This document shows positions 1 to 5,139 of a stretch of 5,139 bases of DNA, piece after piece. The translations under genes and the position numbers were made by a program. The notes below the pieces were generated by a model. The model was not told the origin of the DNA and did not search any database. It saw only the letters and a program-made list of their open reading frames with translations. Source of the stretch: Trichloromonas sp034002365 (GTDB taxonomy: Bacteria; Desulfobacterota; Desulfuromonadia; Desulfuromonadales; Trichloromonadaceae); the NCBI GenBank assembly GCA_034002365.1, contig JAVFAR010000164.1, positions 1-5,139 on the forward strand, given 5' to 3'. Each line of letters begins with the position of its first letter. The stretch's first letter is position 1.

Positions 1-200
1 TCATCAATAATGATTGTCCGAATTGGCTGCATAACCGGTCGCTAAATTAGTTGGCCTCCATGGATTACTGCATCTATAAAGTTATATAAATGAAAATAAA
101 TTCCAAAGGGAAATCTGCTATGGTAAACGGACTGATCTGGCTTAACTTGTTGATAAGTAGTCAAACCGAACAAGGCAGCCTGGATGACAACATCTATAGC
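1..200. other. Leftmost stretch without a certain gene
   Basis: No complete gene can be supported here. On the minus strand, the frame of the lipoprotein gene stays open for 52 codons after the TAA at 201-203, as far as a TAG at 42-44. The translation is protein-like (it includes LTTYQQVKPDQSVYHS and FIDAVIHGGQLI). After that TAG it stays open to the window edge (RPVMQPIRTIIID). There is no good start codon, and 52 open codons can occur by chance, so this may be a decayed gene fragment or only chance. I do not recognise a family. The other frames are interrupted by stops. Confidence 0.3.
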
Positions 201-431
201 TTAAGGTGCAGGAACAAACTGTGGTTCTGCCGGGGCAGAGGGCGGAGTAATGTCAAAAGGTTCTGATGATGACTGGGGAACGGGTGCATTTGAGAACAGC
301 ATCAGCGGAAGTGCCGATATAATAACAGGATCCAGTATCTTTATCGTGACCACCGGCAGGGAAGATGTGGAACCATCTGTCCTTTTTTTCACATCAATTA
401 CCTTGAATGTTACCACCCCGAGATTTTCTCA
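201..431 (-). pseudogene. Detached C-terminal part of the lipoprotein gene, after in-frame TGA
   Basis: This segment is in exactly the same frame as the lipoprotein ORF at 429-992 and follows its TGA stop (429-431) without any shift. It reads ENLGVVTFKVIDVKKR and ends in a proline- and serine-rich tail (PVPQSSSEPFDITPPSAP) before a TAA at 201-203. Joined to the upstream part, it gives one smooth protein of about 263 residues: the run before the stop (VYDSDVSINYSPLKGNLM) and the run after it read like adjoining beta strands. A GTG at 414-416 could in principle restart translation, but there is no ribosome binding site and the product would lack any signal peptide. The best reading is a gene split by a nonsense mutation. 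Recoding of UGA or a sequencing error are the alternatives. Confidence 0.65.
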
Positions 432-992
432 CATAAGATTGCCCTTCAGGGGAGAATAGTTTATGCTTACATCGCTGTCGTAAACAACTGCCAGAACCGT
501 TTCTCCTTTTAACATCGCAAGCCCTGTTGCACGCAGGGGGGTTACATCAGGTATCTCGTCGAGTAAAACTTCCCTGTCGTCATCCTGTGACGGATCGCCC
601 AGGCCGGGACCAGGAGCCAGATAATTAAGTGATCCTTTATCCGTGGGGCCGGCGCTTTTCCAGGAATCCGGAATGGTTTTCAGTGCAAACCATCCCTCAT
701 CTCCCACCTGGCCGGTATACAGGTCAATCTCTTTTCCTATGTTTTCCTGAAAATACCTGAGATTGATCCTGAGACCTATGGATGCAATCTGATCGTTAAC
801 ATCGGTCTCGGAAAAATCATTCGGGGGATTTCCATTATCAATGCTGTCTTCATCGATGACAAGCAAAACTGAAGATGACGCATCGTTCTCATCGTCAGAA
901 TTCCGGGCATCCTCGCATGAAGGGATAATGAGCAATAGCGAAACGGCTATTGCTACCAGTGAAATCAATCTAAATAAACGGGGTTTGTTCAT
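429..992 (-). CDS. Putative lipoprotein, N-terminal part, prematurely stopped
   Basis: The 187-residue product starts with a lipoprotein signal: a basic n-region (MNKPRLFR), a hydrophobic stretch of residues 9-24, and a lipobox IPSC with the lipidated cysteine at residue 26. An acidic, serine- and asparagine-rich linker (residues 27-40, including NSDDEND) follows, as in exported Bacteroidota lipoproteins, so it is probably anchored in the outer membrane. The rest is a soluble region without recognised motifs that appears beta-rich, including GLAMLKGETVLAVVYDSDVS. I do not recognise the family and assign no function. The reading frame ends at a TGA (429-431), but homologous-looking sequence continues in frame to 201, so the encoded protein is probably truncated by about 75 residues. 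The start is an ATG preceded by AAAAGATAAATATC, an A-rich leader without a clear Shine-Dalgarno site. A tiny ORF ends 19 bp upstream and may share its transcript. Confidence 0.75.
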   Translation of the reverse strand: MNKPRLFRLISLVAIAVSLLLIIPSCEDARNSDDENDASSSVLLVIDEDSIDNGNPPNDFSETDVNDQIASIGLRINLRYFQENIGKEIDLYTGQVGDEGWFALKTIPDSWKSAGPTDKGSLNYLAPGPGLGDPSQDDDREVLLDEIPDVTPLRATGLAMLKGETVLAVVYDSDVSINYSPLKGNLM

Positions 993-1011
993 GATATTTA
1001 TCTTTTAATGA

Positions 1012-1098
1012 TTATACTCTTTTCCGCAGGTCTGTTATTTTTGCTTCTGTGCCTGTGTCTGGCTGGCCTGTTACCGGTTCATTATAAAAAACTAACAT
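1012..1098 (-). CDS. Possible 28-residue small ORF upstream of the lipoprotein
   Basis: The ATG at 1096-1098 opens a 28-codon frame ending with TAA at 1012-1014. The product begins MLVFYNEPVTGQPDTG and ends in a basic ITDLRKRV. AAAGG lies about 9 bases upstream of the ATG, and a Bacteroidota-type promoter candidate lies about 80 bp upstream. The stop is 19 bp before the lipoprotein start, so the two could be co-transcribed. The peptide has no signal or membrane segment and I recognise no family. At this length it could well be a chance ORF. Confidence 0.25.
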   Translation of the reverse strand: MLVFYNEPVTGQPDTGTEAKITDLRKRV

Positions 1099-1177
1099 AA
1101 CCGGATACCTTTAGATCAGTACGCCGATAATGTTGCTGGAATATTGGAAAACCCTTTGAATCGACACGTCACCAATG

Positions 1178-1211
1178 CCAAGATAGCAATTATTATCTTA
1201 ATGACCAAAAA
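1178..1211 (-). promoter_or_regulatory. Candidate Bacteroidota-type promoter
   Basis: Read on the minus strand, TTTTTGG (1205-1211) is followed after 19 bases by TATCTTGG (1178-1185). This fits the Bacteroidota pattern of a TTTG-like -33 element, about 19-20 bases, then TAnnTTTG, with one mismatch in the -7 box. Transcription would start near 1172 and run through the small ORF into the lipoprotein gene. The match is suggestive only, since such short motifs are frequent in AT-rich sequence. Confidence 0.35.
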
Positions 1212-1344
1212 GGAGTAAATGCGAACGTATTGGCTTCGCAGGATTCGTTAATTCCGTTCCCGCAGCTTGCAGCTGAGTAGGGGACATTGAAACAACATGC
1301 TATATCAGGGAACGGGGATTGATCTCAGCCTGTCCGGTGGATTT
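1212..1344. other. Intergenic segment with weak hairpins after the operon
   Basis: This lies between the end of the DUF2249 gene and the lipoprotein promoter candidate. I see no gene. It contains TGCGAA/TTCGCA arms (1220-1225 and 1235-1240, loop of 9), a CAGCT/AGCTG pair (1263-1267 and 1271-1275), and a wider 8-bp pair CCGTTCCC/GGGAACGG (1254-1261 and 1308-1315). The first hairpin is followed on the minus strand by ATTTACTCCTTTTTGG, so it could act as a weak terminator for the operon, but the stem is short and not GC-rich. Confidence 0.3.
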
Positions 1345-2031
1345 TCAATTAAATCCGGTCTCAGGATTCTGTTCTCCGAATTTTTCAGTTAAAACAGTCA
1401 TTATCTCATTTCGCTTCTTCCCCTTTTTTTCAAGATCCTTGATAAGGAGATAGACTTTAAAGAGTGACGACTGAACTATTTCTGAAGAGAAGTGGCCAAT
1501 CCCCTGATTCCAGATAAACAACGCAAACAACTCGTCAAGCTGCTCCACTGTTACACCAAGATAATACGCCTTTATAAGCTCCCTGGTGGATTGCCTTATC
1601 CTGCCAGACCCTACCGCATTTGAAAGAGATAAAAGGAATTTCGTTTTAAGTTCTATCGCCGGATTTTGCTTATTCCAGATATTGTCCCAGAAACTGACAG
1701 TCAGTTCTGCGATCTTTGGATCAATATCAGCGTACCTGGGCATGACAATCGGTTTCAATGGCAACTCTTTGTCTTCTGAATCAATTACTTCATGCCTGTA
1801 AAAGTAGCAATAATACGATCCGCCTGCTTTTTTCTCAGTATAGTGATCAAAGCCAAGATTCTTCATTGTTGCATATAAAGGGACGGGTTCGAAATTCTGA
1901 ATTATTGTTATTCCTCCTTTTGCAGGAATAGCTTTAGCCTTTTTTATTATTGCCAGAAGAAAATTCCCTTTCAATGATCTTACATCGAATTCGATGAAGT
2001 TCTTTTTGTTTTCCAACCATTCTTTTTCCAT
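1345..2031 (-). CDS. DUF2249 domain protein with CMD-like C-terminal half
   Basis: The 228-residue protein is probably cytoplasmic: no signal or membrane segment. Residues about 12-78 form a DUF2249 domain, a TusA-like fold, recognised by FIEFDVRSLKGNF, the glycine turn AKGG and the signature IIQNFEPVPLYATMKNLGF. The cysteine of the sulfur-carrier TusA CPxP motif is absent. Residues about 100-215 resemble the helical carboxymuconolactone decarboxylase/AhpD-like fold: KTKFLLSLSNAVGSGR, TRELIKAYYLGVTVEQLDEL, then WNQGIGHFSSEI and SSLFKVYLLIKDLEKKG. The CxxH redox motif of AhpD is missing, so peroxidase-type chemistry is not supported. It is the second gene of an operon, its ATG only 6 bp after the stop of the DUF438 gene, so translation is probably coupled; the upstream GGGA about 12 bases away is a poor ribosome site. 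DUF2249 proteins often occur with hemerythrin-like proteins in NO or redox contexts, which fits here, but the reaction is unknown. Confidence 0.8.
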   Translation of the reverse strand: MEKEWLENKKNFIEFDVRSLKGNFLLAIIKKAKAIPAKGGITIIQNFEPVPLYATMKNLGFDHYTEKKAGGSYYCYFYRHEVIDSEDKELPLKPIVMPRYADIDPKIAELTVSFWDNIWNKQNPAIELKTKFLLSLSNAVGSGRIRQSTRELIKAYYLGVTVEQLDELFALFIWNQGIGHFSSEIVQSSLFKVYLLIKDLEKKGKKRNEIMTVLTEKFGEQNPETGFN

Positions 2032-2037
2032 ATCTAT

Positions 2038-3258
2038 TTATTCCCAATTTAATAAGCGTTTTTCTCCTTTTAATTCCCTGATGCCGGTAACATCCTGACT
2101 TGCTTCAAGCACTCCTTTATACTCACCATGTTCGTTTCGCAGGGCAAAATACTGAATTAAAATAAAACGCCCTTTCATTTGAATCCAGAAATCTGCTTTG
2201 TCCTTTTCACCCTTCCGGAAAGCTTCCAGGATCTTCTCCACAACATGAACACTTTCAGGCGGATGGCAGTTACGGACGTTTCTTCCGACAATTGCCGGAG
2301 AGCGGGGGAAAAACCTGTCTTTCGCCTTGTTGAAAAACAGAACCTTATCGTTTTCATCAACCACGGTAATGTCAACCGGGAGATTATTAAAAACCTGTAA
2401 TGCCTGCTCAGGACTTAATTTGCCGGTTGAAGAAACAATCAGATTTGAATCGGGAAGAATGCTTTTCAGCCCTGCTTTTTCTGGTTTTGAATCCTGTGGT
2501 TTTGGGGGCGTTTCGATAAAGGGGAAGGGATATTCAAAACTCTGAAGGTGCATCTGATGCCATGCGTCTTCCTTTACGGTTTGGGCAGCAACAGGGAAGA
2601 TTATGATGTTTTCTTTCTGAAACATTCTGAAAACCAGGGAAAAATATTTTCCCACTGATTTGTTGAAAATTGTCCACTCCGAATTCTTATCATTTAGCAG
2701 GGTATTTAACTGCTTTAATGCCTTGCGAATGTCGTCATGGAGCGACCACATCACCTTAAGTGGCCTGTAACTGTCCCATACTGATTCCAGGTATGGAAAG
2801 AGAATGTTCTCCTTTTTTATGTAATGATAGTCGAACTGTTCGAATTCCTTAAAATAGGGGATCAACTCTCCTTTCAGCGAATCAAACTCCGACTGCTCTT
2901 TACCCTTATAGGACCGCAGTATCTTCTTAACATGGTTCAGTCTATATGCAAATGATTCGTTTTCAAGCATCAGATAGTATAAGAAACTGCCTTCGCCGGG
3001 TTTCTCCCATTCATATCTGTCGAGGCTTTTAAAGAATACATTGATGACTTTTTCAACGTCATCCTTTATCTCTCGCTGAGAAATGCCCATTTGCAGCTGT
3101 TTGTCCTCGAGATTCAGCATATCATAAGGTGTTATACTACTAATGGAGTCTTTGTATTTTTCAATCAGCATTGTGCCATCTTCGCCATTCATTATGCCAA
3201 GGGAAAAGGCCAGCAGGTCATCAAGACGCTTCCTGTTATTTCTATTATTTTCTGACAT
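2038..3258 (-). CDS. DUF438 protein: hemerythrin-like and PAS domains
   Basis: The 406-residue protein has three parts. Residues about 10-80 match the DUF438 N-terminal helical region (LEDKQLQMGISQREI). Residues about 90-240 form a hemerythrin-like helical bundle with the family signatures YHYIKKENILFPYLE (H145, E150), VMWSLHDDIR (H174) and FQKENIIIFP (E216). Residues about 285-406 are a PAS domain typical of DUF438 proteins (NNLPVDITVVDENDKV, FPRSPAIVGRNVRNCHPP, ADFWIQMKGRFI), ending in the characteristic ELKGEKRLLNWE. There is no kinase or other output domain, so it probably senses a small molecule or redox state in the cytoplasm and acts through a partner, perhaps the DUF2249 protein 6 bp downstream. 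Two usual family segments, CDVH after the first region and HPxH before the EN motif, are replaced here (DVEKVINVFF and FLYYLMLEN), so iron binding may differ. The ATG start gives the full family architecture; the leader ACAAAGAATAAAGCGT is A-rich without a clear Shine-Dalgarno site. Confidence 0.88.
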   Translation of the reverse strand: MSENNRNNRKRLDDLLAFSLGIMNGEDGTMLIEKYKDSISSITPYDMLNLEDKQLQMGISQREIKDDVEKVINVFFKSLDRYEWEKPGEGSFLYYLMLENESFAYRLNHVKKILRSYKGKEQSEFDSLKGELIPYFKEFEQFDYHYIKKENILFPYLESVWDSYRPLKVMWSLHDDIRKALKQLNTLLNDKNSEWTIFNKSVGKYFSLVFRMFQKENIIIFPVAAQTVKEDAWHQMHLQSFEYPFPFIETPPKPQDSKPEKAGLKSILPDSNLIVSSTGKLSPEQALQVFNNLPVDITVVDENDKVLFFNKAKDRFFPRSPAIVGRNVRNCHPPESVHVVEKILEAFRKGEKDKADFWIQMKGRFILIQYFALRNEHGEYKGVLEASQDVTGIRELKGEKRLLNWE

Positions 3259-3370
3259 ACGCTTTATTCTTTGTTAATCTATTGCTGTAATAATGATCTG
3301 ATAATCAATCTGACTGAAACCGGCTCGGCTATCGCCAGCCACATCCAGCTTCTGAGCCACCATCCTCTAA

Positions 3371-3390
3371 CCTCGGGTTTCAACCCGAGG
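3371..3390. repeat. Perfect 9-bp stem palindrome between operon and IS
   Basis: CCTCGGGTT and AACCCGAGG form a perfect 9-bp inverted repeat with a 2-base spacer, a strong hairpin in either strand. No run of T follows on either side, so it is not a standard intrinsic terminator. It resembles the short REP-like palindromes scattered through many bacterial intergenic regions. It lies about 110 bp upstream of the DUF438 start, so it may affect readthrough from the transposase gene into the operon. The rest of 3259-3417 shows no gene and no convincing promoter. Confidence 0.7.
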
Positions 3391-3417
3391 ATGAGCGCCG
3401 GCCCTCTCTGGTGTCAG

Positions 3418-3469
3418 CATGAACTCACCCCCGGCCCCTCTCTGCTTCGCAAACTACCCTTTATACACA
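3418..3469. repeat. Left 52-bp inverted repeat arm of the IS
   Basis: This arm is identical, in reverse complement, to 4997-5048. It contains CACCCCCGGCCCCTCTCTGC, the Tn5-like end CTACCCTTTATACACA, and the last codons of the transposase. A near copy of part of it (CCGGCCCTCTCTG, 3398-3410) lies just outside, suggesting that the surroundings already held related repeat sequence. Confidence 0.9.
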
Positions 3470-4908
3470 TCTTTATTGAAGATGTTGAAAGCTAGTTGGA
3501 ACCCATCATATTTTTCAAAAAACCTGTCAAGACCATCTTTAATAGTGATGTAGCCAGGTGGGCCTTGAGAGACATATCCGCTCCATCCACCTATTCTTGC
3601 AATCCCCCATGCTGCCCACTGAAGAGTTCCCTCCTCATACGGATTACTGAGCTTTTTGGTTTTCCCTTCCAGCTTTTGCATATATATTGAAAGGAAATAG
3701 AGTTGTTCCTTAGTAAAAATGAGATTGGCTGTAATTTTCTCATCTGAAGATAAAGAGAGCTTTAGTGTCATAGTTGTCAGGGCTACCTGTAATGCTATAA
3801 CAGCAAGCTTCTTAAGTGCAGCTCCTGTTTCCAGCTGTGCTGACTCAATAAGGAGACCTTTGCTTTTAAGAACACGGTAGAGCTCTTCTATAAACCACCT
3901 CTGGCTATACCACTCAACACATCTCAGAGCATCTTCTACGGAGTTTATGTTATGAGTAGTAAGTAATCTCCACAGGATGGGAGCTTCGTTTTCAGGCACA
4001 CTCCCTGGCAATTCACTCGCTTCAATGGCCCAAAGTTCTACATATGGCGGCTTCCCCTCATGCGGTCTGTTTTTGGGATGACATATCCTGACTTTTTCAT
4101 ACTTCAGGGACATCTTAGCTTTTCTTTTGGCTCTTTTTCGACCCTGACGAACCTCAAATTCATAAGTTGCTTTCTGATCTGAAGAGTCAAGCTTCTCAAA
4201 CAGGTTTACATCTTCTCCATGTATCCTGCGATTTATCCCTGATCTGATCAATAAATGAGTCCTCTTGTCCGGGACCAATACAAACTCATCGTAGATGTCA
4301 GATTCCCTGTCTCCTATTATTGTCAGTGAAGAGGCACGAGACAACAACGTTTTGGTATTCTGTGCCCCTACAATCCACCGATAAGACTCTTTGTCTTTTA
4401 TATTCTGATGGTGATAATCTCTCTCATGTCTGTTAAGACCATTCCATTCACGGTTCCAGATATCAATGGAGGATATGCCTATAGGAACCTGAAGAAATGC
4501 ATCGATGACCAGAACAGGATGACAGAAAAATCCGGCGTGACCGCTAACCCTTATCGGGCCCAGCTCTTTGTCCTCACTGCTTAACCTGTTGAGATTATTA
4601 GTAAAGTTTATCTCTGTAGTATCCTGGATACACAGATAGTGGCTTTCCTGCTCATTATTCCTGCAGGAGCGATATATTCCTTCCGCCAGATCGCTGTAAT
4701 CAAAACTTTCGTTCCCCAACATTCTGTAGGCTCCTATTCTGTCTGGGTGTGTCAGGCAGAATTTATTTACTACAACGTTACCAAAATCCAGCATATCTAA
4801 CATCATTTTTTCTGCACGTTTTTCGATACGTCTGTCGTGCAGCAGACCCTTATAAAAACCTTTGAACTGTTTGCTTTTCATACAGTTAAGATATGAAAAA
4901 CAAATCAT
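3454..4908 (-). CDS. IS4-family Tn5/IS50-like DDE transposase
   Basis: The 484-residue product cuts and joins the ends of its own element. It is close in length and layout to the 476-residue Tn5 transposase. The catalytic triad is visible: D96 in CIQDTTEINF, D200 in LTIIGDRESDIY, and E341 in WYSQRWFIEELYRVLK. The last is a complete YREK motif (Y334, R337, E341, K348). The equivalent Tn5 residues are D97, D188 and E326. An N-terminal helical region with HDRRIEKRAEKM resembles the DNA-binding part of Tn5. The C-terminal region has LQWAAWGIARIGGW and FFEKYDGFQLAFNIF, matching the Tn5 dimerisation tail. Nothing is truncated or frameshifted. The chosen ATG gives Tn5-like length, but the ATG nine codons later (4881) is an equally fair start, as neither has a clear ribosome site. 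The final codons lie inside the left end of the element. Transcription runs toward the DUF438 operon. Confidence 0.93.
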   Translation of the reverse strand: MICFSYLNCMKSKQFKGFYKGLLHDRRIEKRAEKMMLDMLDFGNVVVNKFCLTHPDRIGAYRMLGNESFDYSDLAEGIYRSCRNNEQESHYLCIQDTTEINFTNNLNRLSSEDKELGPIRVSGHAGFFCHPVLVIDAFLQVPIGISSIDIWNREWNGLNRHERDYHHQNIKDKESYRWIVGAQNTKTLLSRASSLTIIGDRESDIYDEFVLVPDKRTHLLIRSGINRRIHGEDVNLFEKLDSSDQKATYEFEVRQGRKRAKRKAKMSLKYEKVRICHPKNRPHEGKPPYVELWAIEASELPGSVPENEAPILWRLLTTHNINSVEDALRCVEWYSQRWFIEELYRVLKSKGLLIESAQLETGAALKKLAVIALQVALTTMTLKLSLSSDEKITANLIFTKEQLYFLSIYMQKLEGKTKKLSNPYEEGTLQWAAWGIARIGGWSGYVSQGPPGYITIKDGLDRFFEKYDGFQLAFNIFNKDVYKG

Positions 4909-4996
4909 AAAACCAAGCCTAATATATTGATATACAGATATTTATATTAACACAATGCTTGACTTATTAACACCCTCCGTTATCTCTTGAGATAGT
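4909..4996 (-). promoter_or_regulatory. AT-rich transposase leader with small palindrome
   Basis: This 88-bp stretch between the right inverted repeat and the transposase ATG is very AT-rich and must hold the transposase promoter. No single -10 or -7 box stands out. TAGGCTTG just upstream of the ATG is one mismatch from TAnnTTTG and, if used, would favour the later ATG at 4881. At 4981-4994 TATCTC and GAGATA form a perfect 6-bp palindrome with a TT centre, next to the element end, where it could be a regulatory or host-factor site. Confidence 0.4.
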
Positions 4997-5048
4997 TGTG
5001 TATAAAGGGTAGTTTGCGAAGCAGAGAGGGGCCGGGGGTGAGTTCATG
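4997..5048. repeat. Right 52-bp inverted repeat arm of the IS
   Basis: This is the perfect reverse complement of 3418-3469. The inner part carries the Tn5-like end (TGTGTATAAAGGGTAG), and the outer 36 bp run TTTGCGAAGCAGAGAGGGGC and on to GGGGGTGAGTTCATG. Outside it the two flanks diverge at once. Confidence 0.9.
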
Positions 5049-5119
5049 AATTCAGAGTAGGAAAGCCCCGATCAGCTATATAGCATCAATTGTATTTTCC
5101 AGCAGGGTTATGATATAGG

Positions 5120-5139
5120 GATAGTTGTGTATACCAAGG
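5120..5139. repeat. Partial further copy of the IS-end repeat at the window edge
   Basis: GATAGTTGTGTATA (5120-5133) is an exact 14-bp direct repeat of 4991-5004, where it spans the inner border of the right arm. Here it continues CCAAGG instead of AAGGGT. In the right arm the next bases are TAGTTTGCG. A third, slightly different arm may therefore begin here and continue beyond the window, which would mark another element or a MITE-like relative 129 bp away. The 71 bp between the IS and this repeat show no gene. Confidence 0.5.

Larger units (their letters stand above)
3418..5048 (-). mobile_element. IS4-family, Tn5/IS50-like insertion sequence
   Basis: A single full-length transposase gene is enclosed by perfect 52-bp inverted repeats (3418-3469 and 4997-5048). 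Inside these, a core of 3454-5012 (1559 bp, close to the 1534 bp of IS50) has ends CTACCCTTTATACACAACT (right) and CTACCCTTTATACACATCT (left), which match each other at 18 of 19 bases. The right end matches the Tn5 outside end (CTGACTCTTATACACAAGT) at 14 of 19, and the left matches the mosaic end at 15 of 19. As in IS50, the transposase stop codon lies inside one end: its TAG is the terminal triplet of the core. The extra 36 bp on each side are either part of the element or a repeat into which it is embedded. No 9-bp target duplication is visible at either boundary choice, so the exact limits are uncertain. The transposase frame is intact and the element may be active. Confidence 0.85.

Noticed and set aside
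429..431. Selenocysteine at the in-frame TGA
   Set aside because: The surrounding residues show no redox motif, no convincing SECIS-like hairpin was seen directly after the TGA, and glycine by a one-base change is simpler.
250..459. Plus-strand ORF opposite the split in the lipoprotein gene
   Set aside because: It is antisense to the continuous lipoprotein frame and its translation shows no recognisable feature.
1099..1217. Plus-strand open stretch reading LDQYADNVAGILENPLNRH
   Set aside because: It has no start codon, is only about 40 codons long and shows no family signature.
1586..1801. Plus-strand ORF antisense to the DUF2249 gene
   Set aside because: The minus-strand frame has clear family signatures, so this is a shadow frame.
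2175..2545. Overlapping ORFs on both strands within the DUF438 gene
   Set aside because: They lie in other frames of the PAS-coding region, which has an unmistakable domain translation.
3271..3495. 74-codon plus-strand ORF across the hairpin and left IS arm
   Set aside because: It consists mostly of repeat sequence and runs into the antisense of the transposase gene; there is no ribosome site, and the translation follows the palindrome and IS arm.
3418..5050. CATGAA at both IS borders as a target-site duplication
   Set aside because: CATG belongs to the inverted arms themselves, only two further bases agree, and the copies are not placed symmetrically outside the element.

Overview
The window looks like a piece of a Bacteroidota chromosome, most likely an anaerobic or facultative Bacteroidales/Marinilabiliales-type bacterium. 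This is an inference: all supported genes lie on the minus strand, starts are preceded by A-rich sequence rather than strong Shine-Dalgarno sites, one candidate promoter resembles the Bacteroidota -33/-7 pattern, and the DUF438 protein looks like a divergent subfamily. No rRNA, tRNA or CRISPR was seen.

Layout in the order of minus-strand transcription (right to left). Positions 3418-5048 hold an insertion sequence with a Tn5/IS50-type (IS4 family) DDE transposase whose catalytic D, D, E and YREK residues are all present. Both ends of a 1559-bp core (3454-5012) closely resemble the 19-bp outside and mosaic ends of Tn5. The inverted repeats continue perfectly for 36 bp past these ends, giving 52-bp arms, and no target duplication is visible. 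The last bases of the window (from 5120) repeat part of the right arm, so a third copy of this repeat may start there.

Positions 1345-3258 hold a tight two-gene operon: a DUF438/hemerythrin-like/PAS protein, then a DUF2249 protein with a C-terminal carboxymuconolactone-decarboxylase-like half. The families suggest a cytoplasmic redox, oxygen or NO-linked sensing role, but two usual histidine-bearing segments of DUF438 proteins are replaced here. The transposase is upstream and reads toward this operon.

Positions 1-1344 hold a 352-bp gap between genes with a candidate promoter and a 28-codon ORF, then a lipoprotein gene cut by an in-frame TGA at 429-431. The protein plainly continues in the same frame to 201, so the gene is either broken by a nonsense change or recoded. 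Positions 1-200 contain no certain gene, although the same frame stays open for another 52 codons.

The strongest points for follow-up are the in-frame TGA in the lipoprotein gene, the Tn5-like ends embedded in longer dispersed inverted repeats, and the divergent DUF438/DUF2249 pair.
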